Shown here piece after piece: positions 1 through 8,905 of a DNA stretch of 64,000 nucleotides (its first letter is position 1; every line of letters begins with the position of its first letter). Origin of the DNA: Trichomonas vaginalis G3 (Eukaryota > Parabasalia > Trichomonadida > Trichomonadidae); the NCBI RefSeq assembly GCF_026262505.1, contig NC_067206.1:11861507-11925506 (forward strand). Direction: 5' to 3'. The position numbers were made by a program, and so were the translations under genes. A model generated the notes under the pieces. That model saw nothing but the letters and a program-made list of their open reading frames with translations. It was not told the origin of the DNA and searched no databases.

Positions 1-2
1 CT

Positions 3-443
3 TATTTCAATGAAGAATTAAACGCTATTGAAGAAGGACCAAACGGATTACCTCAATATGTTAATCAGTTTGATGGTCAATATGCAAATTTGAGACCTGA
101 AATTCCAGCTAAGAAATTCTTTAAAGTTGCTTTATTCGATCCAGTGTTCAATGAACAGAAAGAAGCAATGAAAGCAGAATTGAAACCAATTCAAGTGGCA
201 AGAATTTCTTCATCTTCACTTTCAGAAGCGTTCAAGGAATTGATAAAGAAACCACTTTATTCTCAACAAGGTTATAACTTTGATTTAATTAAAGAAAGTG
301 ATAGACGTAAATTAGAAAAATCAGATGGTTTTAAGAATGCATGTAATGAAATGATTAAAGATATTGTAAATGATAAAATAAGACTGGAAGAAACTCAAAT
401 CATTATCAATAACATAATTGGTGCAGTTACAAAGAAAGTATAA
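3..443 (+). CDS. Partial protein of unknown function (element 1, left-edge truncated)
   Basis: The frame is open from the first bases of the window to the stop at 443, so the gene starts upstream of the window. The visible 146 residues are hydrophilic with Lys- and Glu-rich helical stretches, and the C-terminus is hydrophobic (IINNIIGAVTKKV). I do not recognise the family. It sits upstream of the gene at 527 on the same strand, separated by an AT-rich leader, so it is probably another structural or replication gene of element 1. Confidence 0.6.
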   Translation, partial: YFNEELNAIEEGPNGLPQYVNQFDGQYANLRPEIPAKKFFKVALFDPVFNEQKEAMKAELKPIQVARISSSSLSEAFKELIKKPLYSQQGYNFDLIKESDRRKLEKSDGFKNACNEMIKDIVNDKIRLEETQIIINNIIGAVTKKV

Positions 444-526
444 GCAAACAAGGATGAACCTTGGGATATTGCCGTAACAACTAAATAAAACTTTAAATAT
501 ATTTTTCTTTTTTTATTCAATTATAA

Positions 527-1225
527 ATGAGAAGACGTTTCACAAGTCAAAAGAACACAAACGCAAAAGCAGAGATTACGGTTGGTTATAACGTAAATGA
601 TGATAAATCACGAATTATTCAAAATGTTAAAGTTAATGTTAGCCCTGAATTAACAAGGTCAGCAACTCAACCAAATTTATTAACTCGTGACTTACCAAAG
701 AAAGAGGAGGAGCAAAATAAAGAAGATGAAGACCCAATCATTTTATCTGAACCCGGTAAAGAACCCGTTGAAATCCCCACATATCCAACATACCCCCCAC
801 CTCTTTCATCAAACATCGAGAACCCAGGAATCTACGATTCCAGTCGCAATGCGCCATATAAAGTAGACATTAATTCTGAATTAATGAAAATTTACCGTGA
901 TATAATAATTAATAATTATAATTCAATAATAAATTTAATTGATCAATCCGGTTTAATTATTTTACCTTATGAATCATTAATTCACATTATCGCCATTCTT
1001 TGTGATGTTCAAGATTCAGACGTTAAGATTCAATTTTTCATAGATGATGAGGTTTCATGCTGCGGAACAGTTGCAAAAATAAATCCTATAAAGGATATTA
1101 GCACAATTAAGATATCAAAGAACGGAACAACAACTGAACTACATTTAACTTATAATAACATATACAATAAAATAGTTGATGAATATAAAATATCACTTGA
1201 AAAATTCTTTGTTAAGGCTATTTAA
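527..1225 (+). CDS. Conserved Polinton protein with C-terminal CCG domain (unknown function)
   Basis: This encodes 232 residues. The N-terminal ~85 residues are charged and Pro-rich, with a YPPPLS segment; residues ~120-232 form a compact domain. The same order (YPPPLS, then ILLP, then a CCG triplet, then a YNxxYxxxxxxYxxxL tail) occurs in the element 3 protein at 44,706-45,287, so the two are homologues. The start follows the shared leader (TTTTTTATTCAATTATAAATG). The stop overlaps the convergent frame ending at 1222 in a TTAA. The function is unknown; presence in two separate elements suggests a core Polinton role. Confidence 0.75.
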   Translation: MRRRFTSQKNTNAKAEITVGYNVNDDKSRIIQNVKVNVSPELTRSATQPNLLTRDLPKKEEEQNKEDEDPIILSEPGKEPVEIPTYPTYPPPLSSNIENPGIYDSSRNAPYKVDINSELMKIYRDIIINNYNSIINLIDQSGLIILPYESLIHIIAILCDVQDSDVKIQFFIDDEVSCCGTVAKINPIKDISTIKISKNGTTTELHLTYNNIYNKIVDEYKISLEKFFVKAI

Positions 1226-1428
1226 TATTCAAGCATTAACATTATCGAATAATAATCCTTTGAATCATAATCGATAATAATTGACCTTTCACCAGTTTCT
1301 ATCGTTTGTTTTATTTCTTTTTGTTCCCCACTATCTGGATCGGTCATTGTAATTGTTTTTGTTATAGTATCAGCTTTATCTTTAACTTCAATCTTTTTTC
1401 CATCGGGATATTTAAACCAAAATTCCAA
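1222..1428 (-). pseudogene. Remnant of a small gene, convergent with the CCG-domain gene
   Basis: An open frame of ~68 residues reads like real protein (FWFKYPDGKKIEV at the start, an acidic middle and a YYSIMLMLEY end). Its stop overlaps the neighbouring gene's stop in TTAA, the pattern seen at other convergent gene pairs here. I see no convincing ATG with a leader, so I treat it as a decayed piece of an element gene. The family is not recognised. Confidence 0.35.
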
Positions 1429-1763
1429 AAATTCAATATTGTCAATCTGTTCATATTTTATGTCTGCAGAAATAAATGTAATTAATGTAATTAATTAGGT
1501 AATGAAGTAATGGATGAACTGCAGAAATAAATGTTTCCGTTAATGTTTTCGTTAATGGTTTCGGGTTATTCAATAATTAATTATTTTTGAAGAACTGAAG
1601 GTGTCACTATGTCACCATGTGTCACTCGGTAATTTAACTTCTCTGAAAAAATGAGACAACATGACATTTAGACAACAGTCCTGGAAATATGATGCAGTCC
1701 AAAAATAAAGTTAGTTTTAAAATTATTTTTATTTATTTTTTTATTTTGTATGTAAGAACAGTA

Positions 1764-2429
1764 ATGTCGGTCGAAGCAAAAACATTCACGAACAAATCTA
1801 ATGGTGAAACATTCACAAAAGGCACTTATAATGGTATTGAAGTCTTACGTAGAGACAAGGATGGTTACATTAATGCAACAAAGATGGCAAGAGAAGCGGG
1901 AAAGTTAAACCATTTAAACAGATTTCTCAATAGTACTAAAATGCAGGAAATTCTTGAGTTTTGGATGAACGAATATGGTGGAGCCAAAAGTGGCTCGACC
2001 TCAAAACAAGCATTTTATGAGCTTACAAAGGGTGTCATGAATGAATTCAAAGGTATTTACATACATCCTGACCTCGTTCATTTTGTTGCTGAATGGTGCT
2101 CTGTAAAGTATGCATTTTATGTCAAAGATATTATGGACTCCATAGACAAGAAAGTTCATGAGAAATTAGATGAAGAAGAACTCGAAGATACAGTAGAGAA
2201 TGATAAACCTTTGTTCGAACAAGAAGTTGGAAAAATGTGCGAAAAACAATTAGAACATGAACGTGAGTTATGTTATGGTTATAGAGATTCTCCATTCGAA
2301 CTAGACCAATGGGAACAAGAAAATTTAAAGAGAGAATTTAGAGAATATGAACTCGCAAAGATAGCATTAGAAGCTGCAGAAAAGAAGTTAAAAGCTTGGG
2401 GTTGTTTTGTACAAAAATATTGTGAGTAA
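1764..2429 (+). CDS. KilA-N domain protein
   Basis: KilA-N is a DNA-binding domain common in large DNA viruses and phages. Residues ~20-125 carry its hallmarks: GYINATKM near residue 34, a central Trp-containing helix, and KGIYIHPDLVHFVAEWC near 96-112. The remaining ~95 residues are acidic and helical (CEKQLEHERELCYGY) and probably coiled coil. The frame is open upstream to 1689, but that stretch is a copy of the leader also found before the helicase at 3366, where it is noncoding; I therefore start at 1764. Its role in element regulation or replication is inferred. Confidence 0.85.
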   Translation: MSVEAKTFTNKSNGETFTKGTYNGIEVLRRDKDGYINATKMAREAGKLNHLNRFLNSTKMQEILEFWMNEYGGAKSGSTSKQAFYELTKGVMNEFKGIYIHPDLVHFVAEWCSVKYAFYVKDIMDSIDKKVHEKLDEEELEDTVENDKPLFEQEVGKMCEKQLEHERELCYGYRDSPFELDQWEQENLKREFREYELAKIALEAAEKKLKAWGCFVQKYCE

Positions 2430-2499
2430 ATGAACCATTTATTTTTGTCATAAAGACGCAACGTGGCGGGGCATAGCCCATGACCAAAAATATATTTTA

Positions 2500-3080
2500 T
2501 CATTAATGTTTTCGGATTATTCAATAATTAATTATTTTTGAAGAACTGAAGGAGTCACCAGGTCAATGTACTTCTCTGAAAAAATGAGACAACATGACAT
2601 TTTGACAACACAGGAGGAAGGCAGTTATGAATTATTTTTGAAGAACTGAAGGGGTCACCAGGTCACCAGGTCACCAGGTTAATGTACTTCTCTGAAAAAA
2701 TGAGACAACATGACATTTTGACAACACAGGAGGAAGGCAGTTATGAATTATTTTTGAAGAACTGAAGGGGTCACCAGGTCACGAGGTCACCAGGTCAATG
2801 TACTTCTCTGAAAAAATGAGACAACATGACATTTTGACAACACAGGAGGAAGGCAGTTATGAATTATTTTTGAAGAACTGAAGGGGTCACCAGGTCACCA
2901 GGTCACCAGGTTAATGTACTTCTCTGAAAAAATGAGACAACATGACATTTTGACAACACAGGAGGAAGGCAGTTATGAATTATTTTTGAAGAACTGAAGG
3001 GGTCACCAGGTCACCAGGTCACCAGGTCAATGTACTTCTCTGAAAAAATGAGACAACATGACATTTTGACAACAACACAG
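2500..3080 (+). repeat. Left array of 116-bp repeats (about 5 copies)
   Basis: The copies have a 116-bp period; the CAGGAGGAAG start recurs at 2611, 2727, 2843 and 2959. Each unit holds GAACTGAAGG, two to three tandem 8-mers CACCAGGT, then a TCTCTGAAAAAATGAGACAAC segment and a CATGACATTTTGACAACA segment. The copies are nearly identical. The array precedes the helicase and faces an inverted array on its far side. Confidence 0.95.
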
Positions 3081-3089
3081 GAAATAAAC

Positions 3090-3185
3090 TTCATCGTATA
3101 TGCTTTGTCATGATTTCATCGTATATGCTTTGTCATGATTTCATCGTATATGCTTTGTCATGACTTCATCGTAAATGTTTTGTGA
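3090..3185 (+). repeat. 24-bp tandem repeat, about 4 copies
   Basis: The unit TTCATCGTATATGCTTTGTC followed by ATGA is repeated at 3090, 3114 and 3138, with a diverged fourth copy at 3162. It lies between the left 116-bp array and the hairpin at 3194. Confidence 0.9.
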
Positions 3186-3193
3186 AGAATATA

Positions 3194-3225
3194 GCAACCG
3201 CCGGAATTCAGACGGTTGTTTTTTT
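3194..3225 (+). terminator. Hairpin followed by a T-run (intrinsic-terminator-like)
   Basis: GCAACCG pairs with CGGTTGT/C across a ~12-nt loop and is followed by seven T residues. A diverged copy with the same flank (TTTTGTGAAGAATA) lies on the minus strand at 23,644-23,682. The structure looks like a bacterial rho-independent terminator; whether it acts as one in a eukaryote is unknown. Confidence 0.55.
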
Positions 3226-3365
3226 ATACAAAATTCACGCAGGATTAATGAGGAAGGCAGTTATGAATTATTTTTGAAGAACTGAAGGAGTCACCAGGTC
3301 ACCAGGTAATTTAACTTCTCTGAAAAAGTGTGACAACATGACATTTTGACAACAACACAGGAAAT

Positions 3366-3427
3366 ATGATGCAGTCCAAAAATAAAGTTAGTTTTAAAAT
3401 TATTTTTATTTTTTTATTCCTATATAA
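3366..3427 (+). promoter_or_regulatory. Leader/promoter of the primase-helicase gene, duplicated before KilA-N
   Basis: The ~45 bp starting ATGATGCAGTCCAAAAATAA are the same here and before the KilA-N gene (1689-1735), and end in a TTTTTAT-rich stretch before the start codon. Related leaders recur at ~22,681 and ~24,617. The duplication marks this block as a transferable promoter/5' leader rather than coding sequence. Confidence 0.65.
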
Positions 3428-5740
3428 ATGACAGCAACAAACAACAACAGCAACTATATTGTTTCTGATGAAAAAGTTATTGATTCATTAGCTGAAGAAT
3501 TAGTTGTGGCAGAAACTAAAACCCTCAACGAAAGAATTGGTGAAAACAAGATTGATTTACATAACTATCTCAAACACGATGGAGGAAGAGGAAGGAAAAC
3601 TGGTATGGCTTTATTAGTAAATAAAATTTCAAATTTAACAATTATAGATGTTGATATCAATAAATCATACAATGATGAACTTAAAGAAACAGTTAGAAAA
3701 GATATTTTATCAAAACTTTCGGATAAAGATGTTATCGTTAAAACCGCTTCAGGAGGTCTTCACATTTATTGCAACACTAATTTCTTCTATTCAACCTCGA
3801 ACAGAATGATTAAATGTTATTCCTGCAATGATTATGATATTGATATCATGACTTCTATGGATGATTCAAAGCGTTCTTTAGTGGTTATGGCTGATTCAAG
3901 AGTTCGCAAGAATGCAACAGAACCAATCAATACATACTCATTCATTCGTGGAAGTTATGATTCAACATTAACTAGAACAGTGAATGATATATTAAATGAT
4001 TTGAATATTAAGGTAAGAGTTGAACAGAAGAACAAAGAAATAAAGACTATCATGAATGAAAACAAAGATGTAAACATTGACGATAAACTTGCCCAGAGCA
4101 TAGTTGATGGCATCTGTGATTTTGAAGTACATAATGACGGTGGAAACATGAATTTGGAAAAAGAAGTTACATTATTCACACTGTTTCAAGCAATTAATTC
4201 GTTACCTAATCATTTAATTAATGAAGCATACGATAACGTTTATAACTTCTGCAGCTTAACAGAAAATGCAAAAAGTAATTTTGAAAAAGCACGTAGTAGA
4301 TATGCACATTTAATGACTTCTCCATTTGTTTTAGTGAAGATTCTAAAACTTTATCAAAAGGAATATTATGATGAATATGTTTTACCTTTATTACGTAAGC
4401 CAAAAATAACATTTGATATCAAACTTGATGACTCGTTTTTGATAACGGATATTAGACGCAAGGCTGAAAATCATCAGTATAAAAACAGTTCTGAAGTAAT
4501 TGAGGATTTATCACGTGTAATCCGTTTTGTAGATTGTGGAAACAAATATTTCATTCAAAAGGACTATAATATCCACGACAAAATGAATCAAATATCATTC
4601 GTTCTTCAATCAAAAATGAAAGAGTCACTCAAAATGATTAAATTATTTAAAGAAGAAGGTAAAACAATAACAGCATGGGATGTACTATTAAATCAATTGT
4701 CTTCATTAACTGTTAAGGGTGTTTGCTTTAAATCTGATTCTCCAGATGTTTTCTCAACGTTTCAAGGTTATAAATACAACATTCTCGAAAAGCCTGATTA
4801 CTCAAAAATTGAGATGTTTATGAATTTCATTAAAGAAGCCATTTGTGATAATAACGATGAAGTGTATAAATACCTTCTCGGCTGGATTGCATCAATGATT
4901 CAACATCCTGGAATCAAGAATGAAACAGCAATTATTTTGAAAGGACTTCAGGGAACAGGTAAAAACAGATTTACAGACATTATTTCTGAACTTCTCGCCG
5001 GTTATTCATGTAAAAACATTACTGAAATAAGTGAGCTAACGGGTAATTTCAATTCAGTAGTTGAGAATAAAATGTTTCTTGTACTTAATGAACTCAAGAA
5101 TGTAGGTGAAGACAGACTCGCAAACTTCAACGCTTTGAAATCAATTATAACGGATAATGAGATTAGAATTAATGAAAAGAATCAACCCAGAAGAACAGCT
5201 CAGAATGTTGCAAACTTCATTTTCGTAACTAACAACGTCTACCCTGTCAAAATTGAAGTTGGAGACAGAAGATACGTGGTTTTAAGGGTCAATGGTAAAT
5301 TCAAGGGTCAATTTAATTACTTCAAGAATTTGATGAATTCATGCACAAAGGAATTTTATGATAATTTACTGACGTATTTTATCAATTACGACCTTTCATC
5401 ATTTAATGTACGAATCATTCCGATGACTGAAGCCAAACAAGATTTAATTGAATTATCAACAAATCCTTTAGATGTATGGATAAATACACATTATGATGAA
5501 TTGTGTGCGGGTATGACGTGTAAAAATGCTCTATTCTGCAAACCATCAGACATGAAAGACAAGAATTTCCAAATGAGTATTAAGGATAAATGTGAAAGGA
5601 AACAAAGAAAAATAGATGGTAAACAGACATGGTATTATGTTTTGAAAGAAGAAATGAAAGGATTATATAAACAAGTTGAACCAAACGATAATGAGGATTC
5701 ATTTACTGACGATGAAATACCCGTAAATGAAGCTTTATAA
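3428..5740 (+). CDS. Primase-superfamily 3 helicase (D5-like replicative protein)
   Basis: This 770-residue protein would prime and unwind DNA during element replication. The N-terminal ~175 residues look like an archaeo-eukaryotic primase domain: TIIDVDINKS near 72-81 supplies a DxD metal site and GGLHIYC near 109-115 the conserved GGxHxY-type strand. The C-terminal half is a D5-type SF3 helicase: Walker A GLQGTGKN near 506-513, Walker B MFLVLNE near 548-554, motif C FIFVTNN near 598-604 and arginine DRRYVV near 611-616. The frame is open and full-length. It is bracketed by inverted repeat arrays. The family is clear; the primase half is less certain than the helicase. Confidence 0.92.
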   Translation: MTATNNNSNYIVSDEKVIDSLAEELVVAETKTLNERIGENKIDLHNYLKHDGGRGRKTGMALLVNKISNLTIIDVDINKSYNDELKETVRKDILSKLSDKDVIVKTASGGLHIYCNTNFFYSTSNRMIKCYSCNDYDIDIMTSMDDSKRSLVVMADSRVRKNATEPINTYSFIRGSYDSTLTRTVNDILNDLNIKVRVEQKNKEIKTIMNENKDVNIDDKLAQSIVDGICDFEVHNDGGNMNLEKEVTLFTLFQAINSLPNHLINEAYDNVYNFCSLTENAKSNFEKARSRYAHLMTSPFVLVKILKLYQKEYYDEYVLPLLRKPKITFDIKLDDSFLITDIRRKAENHQYKNSSEVIEDLSRVIRFVDCGNKYFIQKDYNIHDKMNQISFVLQSKMKESLKMIKLFKEEGKTITAWDVLLNQLSSLTVKGVCFKSDSPDVFSTFQGYKYNILEKPDYSKIEMFMNFIKEAICDNNDEVYKYLLGWIASMIQHPGIKNETAIILKGLQGTGKNRFTDIISELLAGYSCKNITEISELTGNFNSVVENKMFLVLNELKNVGEDRLANFNALKSIITDNEIRINEKNQPRRTAQNVANFIFVTNNVYPVKIEVGDRRYVVLRVNGKFKGQFNYFKNLMNSCTKEFYDNLLTYFINYDLSSFNVRIIPMTEAKQDLIELSTNPLDVWINTHYDELCAGMTCKNALFCKPSDMKDKNFQMSIKDKCERKQRKIDGKQTWYYVLKEEMKGLYKQVEPNDNEDSFTDDEIPVNEAL

Positions 5741-5769
5741 AGTATGATTGGAATTTATTTTTGCATTAA

Positions 5770-6790
5770 TCCTCCTATGTTGTCAAAATGTCATGTTGTC
5801 TCATTTTTTCAGAGAAGTACATTAACCTGGTGACCTGGTGACCTGGTGACCCCTTCAGTTCTTCAAAAATAATTCATAACTGCCTTCCTCCTGTGTTGTC
5901 AAAATGTCATGTTGTCTCATTTTTTCAGAGAAGTACATTAACCTGGTGACCTGGTGACCTGGTGACCCCTTCAGTTCTTCAAAAATAATTCATAACTGCC
6001 TTCCTCCTGTGTTGTCAAAATGTCATGTTGTCTCATTTTTTCAGAGAAGTACATTGACCTGGTGACCTCGTGACCTGGTGACCCCTTCAGTTCTTCAAAA
6101 ATAATTCATAACTGCCTTCCTCCTGTGTTGTCAAAATGTCATGTTGTCTCATTTTTTCAGAGAAGTACATTAACCTGGTGACCTGGTGACCTGGTGACCC
6201 CTTCAGTTCTTCAAAAATAATTCATAACTGCCTTCCTCCTGTGTTGTCAAAATGTCATGTTGTCTCATTTTTTCAGAGAAGTACATTAACCTGGTGACCT
6301 GGTGACCCCTTCAGTTCTTCAAAAATAATTCATAACTGCCTTCCTCCTGTGTTGTCAAAATGTCATGTTGTCTCATTTTTTCAGAGAAGTACATTAACCT
6401 GGTGACCTGGTGACCCCTTCAGTTCTTCAAAAATAATTCATAACTGCCTTCCTCCTGTGTTGTCAAAATGTCATGTTGTCTCATTTTTTCAGAGAAGTAC
6501 ATTAACCTGGTGACCTGGTGACCTGGTGACCCCTTCAGTTCTTCAAAAATAATTCATAACTGCCTTCCTCCTGTGTTGTCAAAATGTCATGTTGTCTCAT
6601 TTTTTCAGAGAAGTACATTGACCTGGTGACCTGGTGACCTGGTGACCCCTTCAGTTCTTCAAAAATAATTCATAACTGCCTTCCTCCTGTGTTGTCAAAA
6701 TGTCATGTTGTCTCATTTTTTCAGAGAAGTACATTGACCTGGTGACCTGGTGACCTGGTGACCCCTTCAGTTCTTCAAAAATAATTAATT
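5770..6790 (-). repeat. Right array of 108/116-bp repeats (about 8-9 copies, inverted to the left array)
   Basis: This is the same unit as the left array but in reverse complement. The ACTGCCTTCCTCCTG junction recurs roughly every 116 bp, or 108 bp where one 8-bp GGTGACCT subunit is absent. The 8-mer count (two or three) is the main difference between copies. The array lies directly after the helicase stop. Confidence 0.95.
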
Positions 6791-6853
6791 ATTGAATAAC
6801 CCGAAACCATTAACGATAAAATAACTGATAACAAATTTTTATTTTTATCATAA

Positions 6854-7018
6854 ATGGATACCCCACAAGCTCAAAATTTACCACGAATCATAACAAGGGA
6901 GGAAATGATAAAAATGATGCAAGAACATGTTAAAAATAACAAACCACTAAAAGTGAGAAAATGTGGTTATGCAATAATGATGGAAAGAGAGATGTTGTCG
7001 AAGAGGAATAAAAATTAA
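6854..7018 (+). CDS. Small basic protein, 54 aa (unknown)
   Basis: The start codon follows the shared leader (TTTTTATCATAAATGG). The 54-residue product (MDTPQAQNLPRI start) is basic with a Met-rich amphipathic middle (REEMIKMMQEH) and a Lys/Arg-rich end. Its stop overlaps the stop of the convergent gene at 7015 in TTAA. The function is unknown; the leader and the packing support a real gene. Confidence 0.55.
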   Translation: MDTPQAQNLPRIITREEMIKMMQEHVKNNKPLKVRKCGYAIMMEREMLSKRNKN

Positions 7019-7278
7019 ATTTGGATAGAGTTTAAAAATTCATCTTTATTAAATTCATCTCTTCCAATCAATTTATTTATTCTATTAAATTCTTTTATTT
7101 TTGCTTCACTCAGTTTAAGGATTGAACGGTAAGTTTCTAATTTTTCGATTATTTCTTTATCGTTTTCAACCCCACCACATTGCGGCTTCTTTTTGTAATA
7201 GCATATTTTTGATTTAATTCTGTTTAGTTTCTTTTTATATTCATCGTCTGGACTCTTGACTGCTTTGTTGTCACTCAT
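7015..7278 (-). CDS. Small charged helical protein, 87 aa (unknown)
   Basis: The 87 residues are rich in Lys and Glu. A YYKKKPQCGG segment is followed by two predicted helices (DKEIIEKLETYRSILKL, EAKIKEFNRINKL). The start follows a T-rich leader on the minus strand (TTTTTTTATTTCGTAAGAAATG). It lies just downstream of the integrase gene on the same strand, so it may be coexpressed with it. The family is not recognised. Confidence 0.6.
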   Translation of the reverse strand: MSDNKAVKSPDDEYKKKLNRIKSKICYYKKKPQCGGVENDKEIIEKLETYRSILKLSEAKIKEFNRINKLIGRDEFNKDEFLNSIQI

Positions 7279-7298
7279 TTCTTACGAAATAAAAAAAA

Positions 7299-8804
7299 TT
7301 AAATATTATTTAAATATAATGGAGTCATAAAATAAATCGGAATTTCTATTAATTTATTGTCAACTTCAACTAATGCATTGCCGTTAATATATCTAACAAA
7401 TTCAGCTATTGTGTCAAATCTTCGTCTTCTTTTTGTCATTGATTTATCAGTTTTTCCATAATCGAGATGAATCAAAACTTTATTCCCTTGTTTAAAATTC
7501 ATGAGCCCCGAATTAATTTGTTCACGTTTAACATCATTTAACCTTTCCATTTGCTTTCTAATATATTCCCATTCTTTTGAAATATCATTTTTCATTTCCA
7601 CTGGTTTCATGTTTATAGTTCTATGCCATGTATTATTGTAATAATATACTAACTGCTGTATGATGGAGTCATGATTTCCATCCCAGTATATCTGACCGTT
7701 AACCCCTAACGCATCTCTAAGAGTTCTCATTACCGCATCAACTATTTTATTATGAAACGTATATGGAGAGGATGAGAAGTAAAAATTAATTTGTGGGAAA
7801 TAATGAGTCATAGTTGCCTGAAATCCTTTATCACCATCACCCCTTATATTATCCACTCTTTCATGATCTAGTAAGTATTGTATAGCTCTTCTTGTTTCCT
7901 GTTCTGTTTTCCCTTTCACCGGAATGCAATATAAATATCTAGTGTTAATGTTAATGGCAAATAAATAAGTAACGTTTCCTTTTGAATATTCTAAATGATC
8001 GATTTCGTATGAATATGGATATGGTGCAAATGAAGGGCGACTAAATTTTTCCTTTAACGGTTGAATTTTTGGGTCAGTTGGTTTATTTAATATCTTGAAA
8101 TCCTTTTTAAAATCTTTTTGTTTCTTTAATGTTTGAAATGGATATAATAAAGTGAATGATGAAGGATTAACTGAAGGAGGAGGCGGTACTGTCGTTGGAG
8201 GTTTTGGTGTTGCAAGTGGTTTAATTTTATCTGCTTTGATTTTGGATTTCATTCCCCCCTTCATTAATTCTGGATGTATTCTATTCATTTGTTTTAAATA
8301 TGCTGTATATAAAGGTTTGATATACTTTCCCGCTTCGAGTTTATGTTGAAGGATGAATTCCAAAAGTTGATCTTCATTTAAAAGTCGGGCTGAATATGGT
8401 TTAACTAATGAATCATAAACTAAAGCTTGTGCTTCATTTATGGTCTGAAGGACCTGGGCGTTTTGCGCCTTTGTTTTTTGCGGCTCATGATTATATAATT
8501 TATATAATTCATCAATATCTTCTTCTGTTAATACTTTATTTTTGAAATCTTTCAATTGTTTAAGTTGTAATTTAGTTTTTCCCTTTGTATATTCATTATT
8601 TTTAATTTTGTCTTTAATTTTAGAAATTATTTTATCATGATATTTCAAAATTTCATTTTTATAATATGGATAATAATATTCCATATCATCACCCGTTATA
8701 TTGTTATCATATTTTTGGAGATATGCTTTTAAATCATAATAATCAAGAAAATTTTGATTAAATACTAAATCATCAATTAAATTTTTTAAATCTACGCTAT
8801 TCAT
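7299..8804 (-). CDS. Polinton integrase (rve-type) with long N-terminal extension
   Basis: This 501-residue protein would insert the element into the genome. Residues ~255-400 form a retroviral-type integrase core: YEIDHLEY near 268 holds the first catalytic Asp and RGDGDKGF near 322 the second, followed by a NKIVDAVMRTLRD helix and a YNNTWHRTINMKPVEM stretch typical of rve proteins. The C-terminal ~90 residues (FKQGNKVLIHLDYGKT onward) resemble an SH3/chromo-like tail. The N-terminal ~250 residues are helical and Lys-rich, with a Pro-rich linker near 195-215. The leader TTTTTATATAAATG fixes the start. Confidence 0.88.
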   Translation of the reverse strand: MNSVDLKNLIDDLVFNQNFLDYYDLKAYLQKYDNNITGDDMEYYYPYYKNEILKYHDKIISKIKDKIKNNEYTKGKTKLQLKQLKDFKNKVLTEEDIDELYKLYNHEPQKTKAQNAQVLQTINEAQALVYDSLVKPYSARLLNEDQLLEFILQHKLEAGKYIKPLYTAYLKQMNRIHPELMKGGMKSKIKADKIKPLATPKPPTTVPPPPSVNPSSFTLLYPFQTLKKQKDFKKDFKILNKPTDPKIQPLKEKFSRPSFAPYPYSYEIDHLEYSKGNVTYLFAININTRYLYCIPVKGKTEQETRRAIQYLLDHERVDNIRGDGDKGFQATMTHYFPQINFYFSSSPYTFHNKIVDAVMRTLRDALGVNGQIYWDGNHDSIIQQLVYYYNNTWHRTINMKPVEMKNDISKEWEYIRKQMERLNDVKREQINSGLMNFKQGNKVLIHLDYGKTDKSMTKRRRRFDTIAEFVRYINGNALVEVDNKLIEIPIYFMTPLYLNNI

Positions 8805-8905
8805 TTATATAAAAATAAAATAAATGTTTAAGGGTGCCCACCTCTTTGAATCATAGTATCAAAACCATCATTAACGGTTCCTTTTGTCTCTTCTGTGGCA
8901 TTTCA

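Larger units (their letters stand above)
1550..6826. repeat. Inverted repeat pair bracketing the KilA-N and primase-helicase genes
   Basis: The left edge (from ~1550) and the right edge (to ~6826) carry the same ~50-bp sequence in opposite orientation: CGTTAATGGTTTCGGGTTAT, then TCAATAATTAATTATTTTTG, then AAGAACTGAAGG. A third copy, in left orientation, lies at ~2505. Inside these edges are the 116-bp repeat arrays. The ~5.3-kb bracketed segment contains only the KilA-N gene and the helicase gene, so it may be a replication module, a replication origin region or a nested element. Confidence 0.7.

Noticed and set aside
1689-1763. Signal peptide on the KilA-N protein
   Set aside because: The hydrophobic stretch is the translation of a leader that is repeated, noncoding, before the helicase gene.
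2640-3040. Nuclear-receptor-type AGGTCA sites
   Set aside because: They are part of an 8-bp tandem repeat in a mobile element of a protist lacking such receptors.
2500-6790. CRISPR array
   Set aside because: The whole 116-bp unit is repeated; there are no unique spacers between repeats.
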